48,131 bases of DNA from Acidovorax sp. (GTDB taxonomy: Bacteria; Pseudomonadota; Gammaproteobacteria; Burkholderiales; Burkholderiaceae_C): contig NZ_JADHVT010000022.1 in assembly GCF_016783915.1 (NCBI RefSeq), forward strand, positions 1 through 48,131. The letters run 5' to 3'. Below are positions 8,055 to 16,195 of this stretch, piece by piece; positions within the stretch are counted from its first letter, which is position 1, and each line of letters opens with the position of its first letter. A model generated the notes under the pieces. It worked only from the letters and a program-made list of their open reading frames with translations. It did not search any database and had not been told where the DNA came from. The translations under genes were made by a program, and so were the position numbers.

Positions 8055-8645
8055 TCAGACGCTACATCGCACTTGCGAGAAATGCACCGGCGCGAACCGT
8101 GTGGCCTGGGCGGGCGATGGGCGAAGGGTTTCGGTGACCAGCACGTTCACCGCGTCATCCAGCCGGGCGGCAATGTCGGCCTGCACGTGGTAGGTGCCCT
8201 CGGGCGTCAGCGTGACCTGGGCGTCGGTGGCGTAGATGCCGGGCAGGATGCTCTTGGCACCCAGCGACTGCAGCACGGGGCGCAGCGCGTAGTCCAGCGC
8301 CAGCATGTGGTGCGGGCTGCCGCCCGTGGCCAGGGGCAGCACGGTCTTGCCCTTGAGAGCTGTCTGCGGCAACAAATCCAGAAACACTTTGAGCACACCG
8401 CTGTACGCCGCCTTGTAGACCGGCGTAGCCACCACCAGCACGCTGGCATCTGCCACCTGGTCAATCGCCTTCACTACGGTGGGATGGCCAAAATCGGCCA
8501 GCAACAGCGCCTGGGGCGACAGGTCGCGGATATGGACGCGATCCACCAGCGCGCCGCGCACCGACAGGCGCTGGGCCACGGCGTCGAGCAAGGCGGCGGA
8601 GCGGGAGCGCTCTGAGGGGCTGCCAGCGATGAGCAAGGCGGACAT
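8055..8645 (-). CDS. ssuE: NAD(P)H-dependent FMN reductase for SsuD
   Basis: A 196-residue flavodoxin-fold reductase. It begins MSALLIAGSPSERSRSAALL, the FMN phosphate-binding start of this family, and has VLVVATPVYKAAYSGVLKVFLDLLP and the family stretch LPLATGGSPHHMLALDYALRPVL. It reduces FMN with NAD(P)H and hands FMNH2 to SsuD. The start at 8645 fits the fold; a longer frame upstream runs through a repeat element and is rejected. It lies downstream of sbp (178-base gap) and upstream of the rest of the ssu genes, with hairpins on both sides, so it may be expressed at its own level. Confidence 0.92.
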   Translation of the reverse strand: MSALLIAGSPSERSRSAALLDAVAQRLSVRGALVDRVHIRDLSPQALLLADFGHPTVVKAIDQVADASVLVVATPVYKAAYSGVLKVFLDLLPQTALKGKTVLPLATGGSPHHMLALDYALRPVLQSLGAKSILPGIYATDAQVTLTPEGTYHVQADIAARLDDAVNVLVTETLRPSPAQATRFAPVHFSQVRCSV

Positions 8646-8670
8646 GGTGTTGGTTCCTTTATTACTACTG

Positions 8671-8717
8671 TTTTGATAGCTACCAGCGCATGACGGACTA
8701 GCGCTTGAGCCTGTTTT
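8671..8717. repeat. Dispersed intergenic repeat, copy A
   Basis: The stretch reads TTTTGATAGCTACCAGCGC, a short spacer, then ACTAGCGCTTGAGCCTG and a T-run. It shares the layout GATAGCTnnnnGCG / AGCGCTnnnGCC with five other places in this window and with an intergenic element I know as common in Comamonadaceae. It lies just upstream of ssuE. Confidence 0.6.
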
Positions 8718-8775
8718 TCTTATAAAAAGGACAAACAACGCCCCGCCCGGCCCGTTGGGGCCAGGGTTCTTCCAT

Positions 8776-8802
8776 GGTGGCTGGAGCATCGCCCCAGCCA
8801 CC
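8776..8802. terminator. Hairpin between sbp and ssuE
   Basis: Perfect 9-base arms GGTGGCTGG and CCAGCCACC around a 9-base loop, 21 bases past the sbp stop on the minus strand. No U-run follows. It is likely a 3' mRNA structure or a weak terminator for sbp. Confidence 0.45.
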
Positions 8803-8822
8803 TTCGGGGCGGTTGGGCCTGC

Positions 8823-9845
8823 TTACTTGCGCGTGTAGATCTGATCGAAACTCGCGTTGTCCGCAAAGTGGTCCTTGGCAGCCTTGTCCCAGCCACCGAA
8901 CGCGTCGTTGATGGTGAAAAGGTTCAGCTTGGGGAACTGCTTGGCATACTTGGCCTTGGCTTTGTCGGACACGGCCGGGCGGTAAAAATGTTTGCCCGCA
9001 ATGTCCTGGCCTTCTTCGGTGTACAGGTACTGCAGATAGGCCTCGGCCACGGCGCGGGTACCCTTCTTGTCCACGTTTTTGTCCACCACCGACACGGCGG
9101 GCTCGGCCAGGATGGAGATGGACGGCGCGATCACGTCGAACTTGGTGCCGAACTCTTTTTCGAGCAAATAGGCCTCGTTCTCCCAGGCGATGAGCACATC
9201 ACCCTGGTTGCGCTGCGCAAAAGTGATGGTGGAGCCTCGCGCGCCCGTGTCCAGCACGGGCACGTTGCCGTACAGCTTGGCCACGAAGTCCTTGGCCTTG
9301 GCATCACCGCCGTACTTGCGCTTGGCAAATTCCCAGGCCGCCAGGTAGTTCCAGCGGGCACCGCCCGAGGTCTTGGGGTTGGGCGTGATCACCTTCACAT
9401 CGGGGCGCACCAGGTCGTCCCAGTCCTTGATGCCCTTGGGGTTGCCCTGGCGCACCACCAGCACGATGGTGGAGGTGTAGGGGGAGCTGTTGTGCGGCAG
9501 GCGCTTTTGCCAGTCTTTCGGGATCCAGCCTCCGTTGGTGTGCAGCGCATCGGTGTCGCCCGCCAGGGCCAGGGTGGCTACGTCGGCGTCCAGCCCGTCA
9601 ATGATGGATCGGGCCTGCTTGCCAGAGCCGCCGTGGCTTTGTTTGATGGTCACATCCTGGCCAGTCTTGGCCTTCCAGTGCTTGGCAAACGCCTGATTGA
9701 ACTCCACGTACAGCTCGCGGGTCGGGTCGTACGACACATTGAGCAGCGTCACAGACTGTGCAAACGACGGCAATGCCGTCAGGGCCAAACTGCCCACCAG
9801 GGCAGCAGCAAAGGGAAACTTGATAAAGTCGCGGCGAAAGTTCAT
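8823..9845 (-). CDS. sbp: Sulfate ABC transporter periplasmic binding protein
   Basis: A 340-residue binding protein of the Sbp/CysP family. Residues 1-29 are a signal peptide ending LPSFAQ. The mature start [19 protein letters not shown] and the patterns [48 protein letters not shown] and [10 protein letters not shown] are those of the sulfate/thiosulfate group. It should bind sulfate or thiosulfate in the periplasm. The partner cysT, cysW and cysA genes are not in this window. I start at MNFRRDF (9845), with AGAGG 7-11 bases upstream. It is the first gene of the leftward sulfur run, and a candidate regulatory motif lies about 100 bases upstream. Confidence 0.91.
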   Translation of the reverse strand: MNFRRDFIKFPFAAALVGSLALTALPSFAQSVTLLNVSYDPTRELYVEFNQAFAKHWKAKTGQDVTIKQSHGGSGKQARSIIDGLDADVATLALAGDTDALHTNGGWIPKDWQKRLPHNSSPYTSTIVLVVRQGNPKGIKDWDDLVRPDVKVITPNPKTSGGARWNYLAAWEFAKRKYGGDAKAKDFVAKLYGNVPVLDTGARGSTITFAQRNQGDVLIAWENEAYLLEKEFGTKFDVIAPSISILAEPAVSVVDKNVDKKGTRAVAEAYLQYLYTEEGQDIAGKHFYRPAVSDKAKAKYAKQFPKLNLFTINDAFGGWDKAAKDHFADNASFDQIYTRK

Positions 9846-9941
9846 GGAAGGGCCTCTTTTTGTGAATGTGTTGCGGTGCAAAACACCGATGGAACGCATT
9901 CTGGAAGGCCCTCTTCAAAACTGGAACTACTGAGATTTCAG

Positions 9942-9956
9942 TTCTTAATATCCAAA
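9942..9956 (-). promoter_or_regulatory. Candidate sulfur-regulator motif upstream of sbp
   Basis: On the minus strand this reads TTTGGATATTAAGAA, nearly the same as TTTGGATCCATAAGAA upstream of the TauE-cysI genes (12364-12379). An adjacent inverted repeat (ACTGA and TCAGT with 4 bases between) follows at 9928-9941. A CysB-type LysR regulator is the likely user, but that is inference. Confidence 0.45.
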
Positions 9957-10011
9957 TCATCTGAGCGAAGGCAATTTCGGCCTTTTCGCTGCTCCACCAA
10001 AAGGAATACCC

Positions 10012-10284
10012 ATGGCACGCACCGTTCAATGCATCAAGCTCGGCAAGGAAGCCGAAGGCCTCGACTTTCCGCCCTACCCCGGCGAACTGGGCAAGCGCAT
10101 CTGGGAAAGCGTGAGCAAGGAAGCCTGGGCGGGCTGGCTCAAGCACCAGACCATGCTGGTCAATGAAAACCGCCTGAACCTGGCCGATGCGCGCGCCCGC
10201 CAGTACCTGGCGCGGCAGATGGAGAATCACTTTTTTGGCGGTGGCGCAGACGCTGCGGCCGGTTACGTGCCCCCCAGCGCCTGA
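10012..10284 (+). CDS. yggX: Probable Fe(2+)-trafficking protein YggX
   Basis: A 90-residue protein of the usual YggX length. It has the conserved start [19 protein letters not shown] with the family cysteine at residue 7, then [35 protein letters not shown] and [14 protein letters not shown]. YggX is a small cytoplasmic protein linked to iron handling and to protection of iron-sulfur clusters from oxidation. AAAGGAA lies just upstream of the ATG. It is divergent from sbp with 166 bases between, and 17 bases ahead of mnmC. Confidence 0.93.
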   Translation: MARTVQCIKLGKEAEGLDFPPYPGELGKRIWESVSKEAWAGWLKHQTMLVNENRLNLADARARQYLARQMENHFFGGGADAAAGYVPPSA

Positions 10285-10301
10285 CCCCTTTTTCTCTCTC
10301 C

Positions 10302-12263
10302 ATGTCCGAGCCTGTTGACTGGCTGCCGGACGGCACCCCCTACAGCCCCCGCTTCGGCGACCGCTACCACAGCGAAAACGGCGGCCTCGACCAGGCCCGC
10401 CGGGTGTTTCTGCACGGCTGTGGCCTGCCCGAGGCCTGGGCAGGCCAATCGCAGTGGCGCATTCTGGAAACCGGGTTTGGCTTTGGCCTGAATTTCCTGG
10501 TGACCTGGGCCGCCTGGCGGGCCGACCCAGAGCGCCCCACGCTGCTGCATTTCGTATCGACCGAAGCCTGGCCCGTGAGTGCAGCCGACCTGCTGCGCGC
10601 CACATCGGTCCACCCCGATCTGGCGCCGCTGGCTGAAGCATTGCACCGCCAGTGGTGGGGCCTGCTGCCGGGCGTGCACCGCCTGCGTTTTGATGAAGGC
10701 CGGGTGCTGCTCACCCTGTATGTGGGCGACACCCAGGCCATGCTGCGCCAGCAGAACCTGACGGTGGATTCCATCTACCTCGACGGCTTCAGCCCCCGGC
10801 GCAACCCCGAAAGCTGGGACCTGAACACCCTGAAGGCCGTGGCGCGCTCTTGCCGCCGCGGCACGCAACTCGCCACCTGGACCATCGCACGCGCCGTGCG
10901 CGATGCGCTGGCGCAATGCGGTTTTGAAGTGACCCGCGTGCCCGGCGTGCCGCCCAAGCGAGACAACCTGCATGCCACCTTCAACCCGCGCTGGGAGCCC
11001 CGCACCCCGCGCCAGTCCGGGGCGACACCGGAACCCTCTCCGCCCGGCCCCTGCATCGTGATCGGTGGCGGCATTGCGGGCGCAGCCGCCGCCGCCAGCC
11101 TGGCGCGGCGAGGCTGGCAGGTGATGGTGCTGGACGAGGCCGCCCAGCCCGCTGCGGGTGCATCGGCCCTGCCCGCCGGGGTGTTCGCGCCCCATGTGTC
11201 GCCCGACGACAGTGTGCTGTCGCGCCTGTCGCGCAGCGGCATCCGCACCACGCTGGAGCAGGCCCGCTGGTTGCTGAACGAGGGGGTGGACTGGGCGCAC
11301 TGCGGCGTGCTGGAGCACCGCACTGACGGCAGCCCCGGCCTGTCACCCGATTGGACACAAGGGCCGGGGGCCGCCTGGAGCGAGCCTGCGCCCCCTACTG
11401 CCCTGGCTGCTGCCCAGTTACCGCCCGACGCAACCGCCTGCTGGCACCACCAGGCGGGCTGGGTGCGCCCGGCGCGCCTGGCCAGGGCCCTGCTTGGCCA
11501 GCCCGGTATTCAATGGCAGGGGAATTGCGCCGTGGCCCAGCTGCGGCGCGTGGAGACACCCGCCACGGCACACAGCCCGGCCATCAATACCTGGCAATTG
11601 CTCGATGCCCACGGCCAGGTGCTGGCCGAGGCACCCACCGTGGTCATTGCCGCAGGCGCAGGCAGCCTGGCACTGCTGAACCACCGCTGGCCCCTGCAGC
11701 CCGTGCGCGGCCAGGTGTCGTGGGGCGTGCATGTCGACCCGGCAACACCGCTGCTGTCATTGATTCCGTTCCCGGCCAACGGCAACGGCAACCTGGTCCC
11801 CCGTTTTCCCATGGGCGATCAAGCCGACAGGGATCAAGGCTGGGTGATGGGCTCGACGTTCGAACGCGATGTGCAGGCCCTGCCGCCCAGCACAGCCGAC
11901 ATCCACACCGCCCATGCCACCAACTGGGCCAAGCTGCAGGGCCTGCTGCCCGGTATCGCGCCCCAGCTGGAGCCTTTGTTCACCCAGGCGCTGGCCGTGT
12001 CGGCGCCTCAGCCCGCCCCCGACGAGCCCTCCGCTCTGCACACCTGGGCCGCCGTGCGCTGCACCGCCCCCGACCGCCTGCCCATCGTGGGCCCCGTGGA
12101 CCCAGCACACCTGCCCGGGCTGTGGGTCAACACCGCCATGGGCGCGCGGGGCCTGACGCTGGCGCTGTTGTGCGGTGAATTGCTAGCCGCCCGCCTGCAA
12201 GGCGAGCCCCTGCCGCTGGACGCGAGGCTGGCCAAGGCGCTGGGCACCGAGCGCCTGCCGTAA
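10302..12263 (+). CDS. mnmC: Bifunctional tRNA mnm5s2U34 biosynthesis protein MnmC
   Basis: A 653-residue fusion enzyme. The N-terminal methyltransferase (DUF752) spans residues about 1-235, with the SAM-binding stretch ILETGFGFGLNFLV (53-66) and YLDGFSPRRNPESW (about 158-171). The C-terminal FAD oxidoreductase begins near residue 247 with the dinucleotide motif VIGGGIAGAAAAASLARRG and ends with VNTAMGARGLTLALLCGELLAA. It finishes the wobble uridine modification: the FAD half converts cmnm5U to nm5U and the SAM half methylates that to mnm5U. It starts 17 bases after yggX and is likely co-transcribed. Confidence 0.94.
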   Translation: MSEPVDWLPDGTPYSPRFGDRYHSENGGLDQARRVFLHGCGLPEAWAGQSQWRILETGFGFGLNFLVTWAAWRADPERPTLLHFVSTEAWPVSAADLLRATSVHPDLAPLAEALHRQWWGLLPGVHRLRFDEGRVLLTLYVGDTQAMLRQQNLTVDSIYLDGFSPRRNPESWDLNTLKAVARSCRRGTQLATWTIARAVRDALAQCGFEVTRVPGVPPKRDNLHATFNPRWEPRTPRQSGATPEPSPPGPCIVIGGGIAGAAAAASLARRGWQVMVLDEAAQPAAGASALPAGVFAPHVSPDDSVLSRLSRSGIRTTLEQARWLLNEGVDWAHCGVLEHRTDGSPGLSPDWTQGPGAAWSEPAPPTALAAAQLPPDATACWHHQAGWVRPARLARALLGQPGIQWQGNCAVAQLRRVETPATAHSPAINTWQLLDAHGQVLAEAPTVVIAAGAGSLALLNHRWPLQPVRGQVSWGVHVDPATPLLSLIPFPANGNGNLVPRFPMGDQADRDQGWVMGSTFERDVQALPPSTADIHTAHATNWAKLQGLLPGIAPQLEPLFTQALAVSAPQPAPDEPSALHTWAAVRCTAPDRLPIVGPVDPAHLPGLWVNTAMGARGLTLALLCGELLAARLQGEPLPLDARLAKALGTERLP

Positions 12264-12322
12264 CGCCATCTCGGCAAGTGGGTGGCCAGCGGCGGCCACC
12301 CCGCCAGCCCGCGCCAAACCTT

Positions 12323-12340
12323 GCTTATAAACAAATAAGC
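12323..12340. promoter_or_regulatory. Palindrome upstream of the TauE-cys genes
   Basis: Arms GCTTAT and ATAAGC with AAACAA between them, in an AT-rich island of the 136-base gap between mnmC and the TauE gene. The position fits a regulator site or part of the promoter. Confidence 0.4.
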
Positions 12341-12363
12341 ATATTGGCAGAGCAAAACAATAG

Positions 12364-12379
12364 TTTGGATCCATAAGAA
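12364..12379 (+). promoter_or_regulatory. Candidate sulfur-regulator motif upstream of the TauE-cysI genes
   Basis: TTTGGATCCATAAGAA, 21 bases before the ATG of the TauE gene. It matches the motif upstream of sbp apart from one spacer base. Being shared by two sulfur transcription units argues for one common regulator (CysB-like), unproven. Confidence 0.45.
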
Positions 12380-12399
12380 GCCCCTCTACATTCGCCGCC

Positions 12400-13203
12400 A
12401 TGCATGAATTGGCGTTTGTTTTTGCGGGCTTTGCCGTCGGGCTCATCGTGGGCCTGACTGGTGTGGGCGGCGGCTCGCTCATGACGCCGATCCTGATCTT
12501 CTTCTTCGGCATCAAGCCCCACATGGCGGTCGGCACCGACCTGCTGTTCGCGGCTTTCACCAAAATGGGCGGCACCGTGAGCCTGGCCCGCCAACGGCTG
12601 GTGCCCTGGAAGGTAGTGGGACAGTTGTGCGCCGGCAGCATTCCGGCGGCGCTGCTCGCGCTGTGGGCGCTGAAAGTCCTGGGGCCCGCCAGCGGCACGG
12701 CGCAGGCCATCATGACCACCACGCTGGGCTTTGCCTTGCTGCTCACGGCGGCGGCCACGCTTTACAAGGTGGTGGCGTTTTCTGCCCAGCGCCAAGCGGC
12801 CGAAGCCGCTGCCCGCAAAAGCCACACTGGAGACCCCACCCGCCCCCGCCACTGGAGCCTGCCGGTGCTGCTGGGCGCCGTGATCGGCACGCTGGTCACC
12901 TTCACATCCGTCGGTGCAGGCGCCATCGGCGTTACGGTGCTGCTGCTGGTGTACCCCATGCTGCCGCTGCCGCGCATCATCGGTGCCGACATTGCCTACG
13001 CCGTGCCTTTGACCTTGGTGGCAGGTTTGGGTCATGCGTCGCTGGGTTCGGTGGACTGGCCTTTGCTTGCACAATTGCTGGCTGGCTCGTTGCCGGGCAT
13101 CTGGCTGGGCTCGCGCCTGGTCACCCGCACGCCTGAGCGCCTGATTCGCTCCGCCTTGTCCATTCTGCTGGCCTGGGCAGGCTTCAAACTGATTCTGATC
13201 TGA
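12400..13203 (+). CDS. TauE/SafE family sulfite/organosulfur anion exporter
   Basis: A 267-residue polytopic inner-membrane protein of the TauE/SafE (DUF81) family, with about eight hydrophobic segments. The internal duplication of the family is visible: GFAVGLIVGLTGVGGGSLMTPIL in the first half and LGAVIGTLVTFTSVGAGAIGV in the second. A polar, basic loop lies at residues about 127-150 (SAQRQAAEAAARKSHTGDP). Family members move sulfite, sulfoacetate or related anions. Position at the head of the cysI-cysH-cysD-cysN genes, 7 bases before cysI, suggests export of excess sulfite made during sulfate or sulfonate assimilation; import of a sulfur anion is the alternative. Confidence 0.85.
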   Translation: MHELAFVFAGFAVGLIVGLTGVGGGSLMTPILIFFFGIKPHMAVGTDLLFAAFTKMGGTVSLARQRLVPWKVVGQLCAGSIPAALLALWALKVLGPASGTAQAIMTTTLGFALLLTAAATLYKVVAFSAQRQAAEAAARKSHTGDPTRPRHWSLPVLLGAVIGTLVTFTSVGAGAIGVTVLLLVYPMLPLPRIIGADIAYAVPLTLVAGLGHASLGSVDWPLLAQLLAGSLPGIWLGSRLVTRTPERLIRSALSILLAWAGFKLILI

Positions 13204-13210
13204 GCCTCTT

Positions 13211-14995
13211 ATGTATCAATACACCGCTTTCGACACCCAGTTCGTGAAACAGCGCGCCGCGCAGTTCCGTGACCAGCTCACGCGCTGGCAGACGGGCAAG
13301 CTGAGCGAAGACGACTTCCGCCCCTTGCGCCTGCAAAACGGCTGGTACGTGCAGCGCTACGCGCCCATGCTGCGCGTGGCAGTGCCTTATGGCGAGATCG
13401 CCAGCCGCCAGCTGCGCGTGCTGGCGCAGATTGCCCGCGAATACGACGAGCCCGAAGCCGCCGTCTTCAAGGCTGCCATGGAAGGACAGGGCAAGCTGGG
13501 CACCACGTTCCTGCCCAAGAACTGCGCCCACTTCACCACCCGCACCAATGTGCAGTTCAACTGGATTCCGCTGTCCAAGAGCGCCGACGTGATGGACCTG
13601 CTCGCCAGCGTCAACCTGCACGGCATCCAGACCAGCGGCAACTGCATCCGCAACACCACCACCGACGCCCTGGCGGGCATCGCCGTGGACGAGATCGTGG
13701 ACCCCCGCCCCTATGCGGAGCTGATCCGTCAATGGTCCACGCTGCACCCCGAGTTCGCGTTCTTGCCCCGCAAGTTCAAGATCGCCATCACCGGCGCCAA
13801 GGACGACCGCGCAGCCACGGGCTGGCATGACGTGGGCCTGCACCTGGTCAAGAACGACAAGGGTGAGATCGGCTTCAAGGTGTTCGTGGGCGGTGGCATG
13901 GGCCGCACGCCGGTGATTGGCACCGTGATCCGCGAGTTCCTGCCGTGGAACCAGATCATGAATTACATCGAGGCCATCGTGCGCGTGTACAACGAGCACG
14001 GCCGCCGCGACAACAAGTACAAGGCCCGCATCAAGATTCTGGTGAAGTCCGAAGGCCAGCAGTACATCGACGATGTGGAAGCCGAATACCGGCAGATTTT
14101 GGAGATCGATGGCGGCCCCCACACCATCCCGCAGGCCGAGTTCGACCGCGTGGCTGCCTGCTTTGTGCCCCCCAAGCTGGCCGACATTGCCGACGTGGCC
14201 CCCGCAGCCTTGCAGGCATCTCTGGACGCACAGGCGGCAGAGCATGTGATGTTTGGCCGCTGGCTCAAGCGCAATGTGCACCCGCACCAGAACCCGCAGC
14301 TGCGCGCCGTGACGCTATCGTTCAAGCGCCCCGGCCAATCACCCGGCGACGCCACCAGCGAGCAACTGATCGCACTGGCCGACCTGGTGGACAAATATTC
14401 CGCCGGCGAAGCCCGCGTGACGCACGACCAGAACGTGCTGCTGCCTTGGGTGCACGCCAGCCGCCTGTTTGACCTGTGGCAAGAAGCCAAGGCCCTGGGC
14501 CTGGCCAGCGCCAACGTGCAGCTGCTGAGCGACATGATCGCCTGCCCCGGCGGCGACTTCTGCGCGCTGGCCAATGCCCGCTCGCTGCCGATTGCCGAGG
14601 CCATCACCCAGCGTTATCAAGACCTGGACGAGCTGGACGACATCGGCGAGATCGACCTGCACATCAGCGGCTGCATCAACAGCTGCGGCCACCACCACAG
14701 CGGCCACATCGGCATCCTGGGCGTCGATAAGGATGGCAAGGAGTGGTACCAGGTCACGCTGGGCGGTTCCGACGGCTCTGACCTGTCGGGCGCAGCCGTG
14801 GCCGGCAAGGTGATAGGCCCCTCGTTCTCGGCGGCCGAAGTGCCGGATGTGATTGAGGCCGTGCTTGGCACCTACCGCGACCTGCGCGAAAGCGGCGAGA
14901 CCTTCCAGAACACCGTGCGCCGGACTGGCCTCGACCCGTTCAAGGAAGCCGCCAAGCAGGCACGCCACAAAGAACCAGAAACCGCTGCAGCCTGA
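13211..14995 (+). CDS. cysI: Sulfite reductase, siroheme/iron-sulfur hemoprotein subunit
   Basis: A 594-residue nitrite/sulfite reductase-type hemoprotein. The two halves each carry a ferredoxin-like and a core domain. The siroheme-4Fe4S cysteines are in ACPGGDFC (CX5C) and GCINSCGHHH (CX3C), near residues 443-495. Siroheme-binding positions lie in CAHFTTRTNVQFNWI and SGNCIRN. It reduces sulfite to sulfide with six electrons. No flavoprotein cysJ is present; electrons probably come from a ferredoxin (see fdxA and the reductase at 19097). The gene starts 7 bases after the TauE gene and is followed by the DUF934 gene. Confidence 0.93.
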   Translation: MYQYTAFDTQFVKQRAAQFRDQLTRWQTGKLSEDDFRPLRLQNGWYVQRYAPMLRVAVPYGEIASRQLRVLAQIAREYDEPEAAVFKAAMEGQGKLGTTFLPKNCAHFTTRTNVQFNWIPLSKSADVMDLLASVNLHGIQTSGNCIRNTTTDALAGIAVDEIVDPRPYAELIRQWSTLHPEFAFLPRKFKIAITGAKDDRAATGWHDVGLHLVKNDKGEIGFKVFVGGGMGRTPVIGTVIREFLPWNQIMNYIEAIVRVYNEHGRRDNKYKARIKILVKSEGQQYIDDVEAEYRQILEIDGGPHTIPQAEFDRVAACFVPPKLADIADVAPAALQASLDAQAAEHVMFGRWLKRNVHPHQNPQLRAVTLSFKRPGQSPGDATSEQLIALADLVDKYSAGEARVTHDQNVLLPWVHASRLFDLWQEAKALGLASANVQLLSDMIACPGGDFCALANARSLPIAEAITQRYQDLDELDDIGEIDLHISGCINSCGHHHSGHIGILGVDKDGKEWYQVTLGGSDGSDLSGAAVAGKVIGPSFSAAEVPDVIEAVLGTYRDLRESGETFQNTVRRTGLDPFKEAAKQARHKEPETAAA

Positions 14996-15029
14996 GCCCC
15001 GCAGCGTCGTACAGCACAGCCCCACAGAC

Positions 15030-15419
15030 ATGATGTTGAAACTAATCGCCGCCCAAGACCACCAGCCGCCTGCCGATGGCGACGCCCGCGCCGTGGCCCT
15101 GCCCAACGATGCCGATGCGCTGGCCCTGCCGCTCGATGGCGTGGACCGTGTGGATCTGCACTTCCCCAACTTCACCGACGGCCGCGCGTTCAGCCAGGCC
15201 TTCCTGCTGCGCCGCCGCCGTGGTTTTGCGGGCGAGATCCGCGCCACCGGCGACGTGCTGATTGACCAACTGGTGCAGATGCAGCGCACGGGCTTCAGCT
15301 CGGCCGTGCTGCGCGAAGGCGTGGACGCTGCCGATGCGCAGCGCCAGTTCGCACTGTTCCCAGGCTTCTACCAGGGCGACGCGGTGCAGCCGCAGCCCCA
15401 TTTTGCAAAGGCCGCATGA
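15030..15419 (+). CDS. DUF934 family protein, sulfite-reductase associated
   Basis: A 129-residue DUF934 protein. The family core is LPLDGVDRVDLHFPNFTDGRAFSQAFLLRRRRGFAGEIRATGD-like sequence followed by QLVQMQRTGFSSAVLREGVD. Members are nearly always found between cysI and cysH in Proteobacteria and are described as probably acting with sulfite reductase; the precise activity is unknown. There are two adjacent ATG codons (15030 and 15033). The stop overlaps the start of cysH (ATGA), so the two are likely translationally coupled. It was part of a longer frame reaching back into cysI, which I cut at the first sensible start. Confidence 0.88.
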   Translation: MMLKLIAAQDHQPPADGDARAVALPNDADALALPLDGVDRVDLHFPNFTDGRAFSQAFLLRRRRGFAGEIRATGDVLIDQLVQMQRTGFSSAVLREGVDAADAQRQFALFPGFYQGDAVQPQPHFAKAA

Positions 15420-16180
15420 TGTCCAGCAGCTCCAGCCTGTTCTCTCGCGGCGCACCCGCCAAGGCCACCGAGGTACACGCCCGCGCCAGCGCCACGTTCG
15501 ACGCCAAACTGGCGGAAACCCAGGCGCTCCTGCGCCAGGCGGCAGCGCTGGGCACTGATGCCGTGACCCAGGCATCCAGCCTGGGTGCCGAGGATGTGGT
15601 CATCACCCACCTCATCAATACGCTGCAGCTCGACATTCCGATCTTCGTGCTGGAAACCGGCGCGCTGCACACCGAAACGCTGGCCCTGCTGGAACGTACC
15701 CAGGCCTTTTCCCGCGCGCCCGTCAAGGCGTACCGCCCCGAAGCCGAGGTGGTGATCCACTTCATCCGCACCAATGGCCAGGACGCGATGTACCAAAGCA
15801 TTGACCTGCGCAAGGCATGCTGCGGCATCCGCAAGATGGAGCCCCTGGCCCGCGCCCTGGCGGGCAAGAGCGCATGGATCACCGGCCTGCGCCGCGAGCA
15901 ATCCAACGCACGCGCCGACGTGCCCCTGATCGATACAACAGAGGTCGCCACCAAGGGCCTGACCAAGTTCAACCCGCTGTCCAACTGGACCTGGGGCGAC
16001 GTGTGGCACTACATCGCCACCAACGGCGTGGACTACAACCCGCTGCACGACCAGTTCTTCCCCAGCATTGGCTGCGCACCCTGCACACGGGCCATCAGCC
16101 TGGGCGAGGAATTCCGTTCGGGCCGTTGGTGGTGGGAAGACGAAACGGCAAAAGAGTGCGGACTGCACGCCAAGAATTGA
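15416..16180 (+). CDS. cysH: Adenylyl-sulfate (APS) reductase, iron-sulfur type
   Basis: A 254-residue thioredoxin- or glutathione-dependent sulfonucleotide reductase. It has the P-loop-like SSLGAEDVVITHLI, the LETGALHTETLAL segment, and both cysteine pairs KACCGIRK and GCAPCTR (CC...CXXC). These four cysteines bind the 4Fe-4S cluster that marks APS reductases and distinguishes them from cluster-free PAPS reductases. The absence of cysC in the cluster and in CysN agrees with direct APS reduction to sulfite. A second ATG three bases on is an equal start candidate. It overlaps the DUF934 gene and is 15 bases before cysD. Confidence 0.92.
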   Translation: MMSSSSSLFSRGAPAKATEVHARASATFDAKLAETQALLRQAAALGTDAVTQASSLGAEDVVITHLINTLQLDIPIFVLETGALHTETLALLERTQAFSRAPVKAYRPEAEVVIHFIRTNGQDAMYQSIDLRKACCGIRKMEPLARALAGKSAWITGLRREQSNARADVPLIDTTEVATKGLTKFNPLSNWTWGDVWHYIATNGVDYNPLHDQFFPSIGCAPCTRAISLGEEFRSGRWWWEDETAKECGLHAKN

Positions 16181-16195
16181 CTGCCGAGAAACGCC

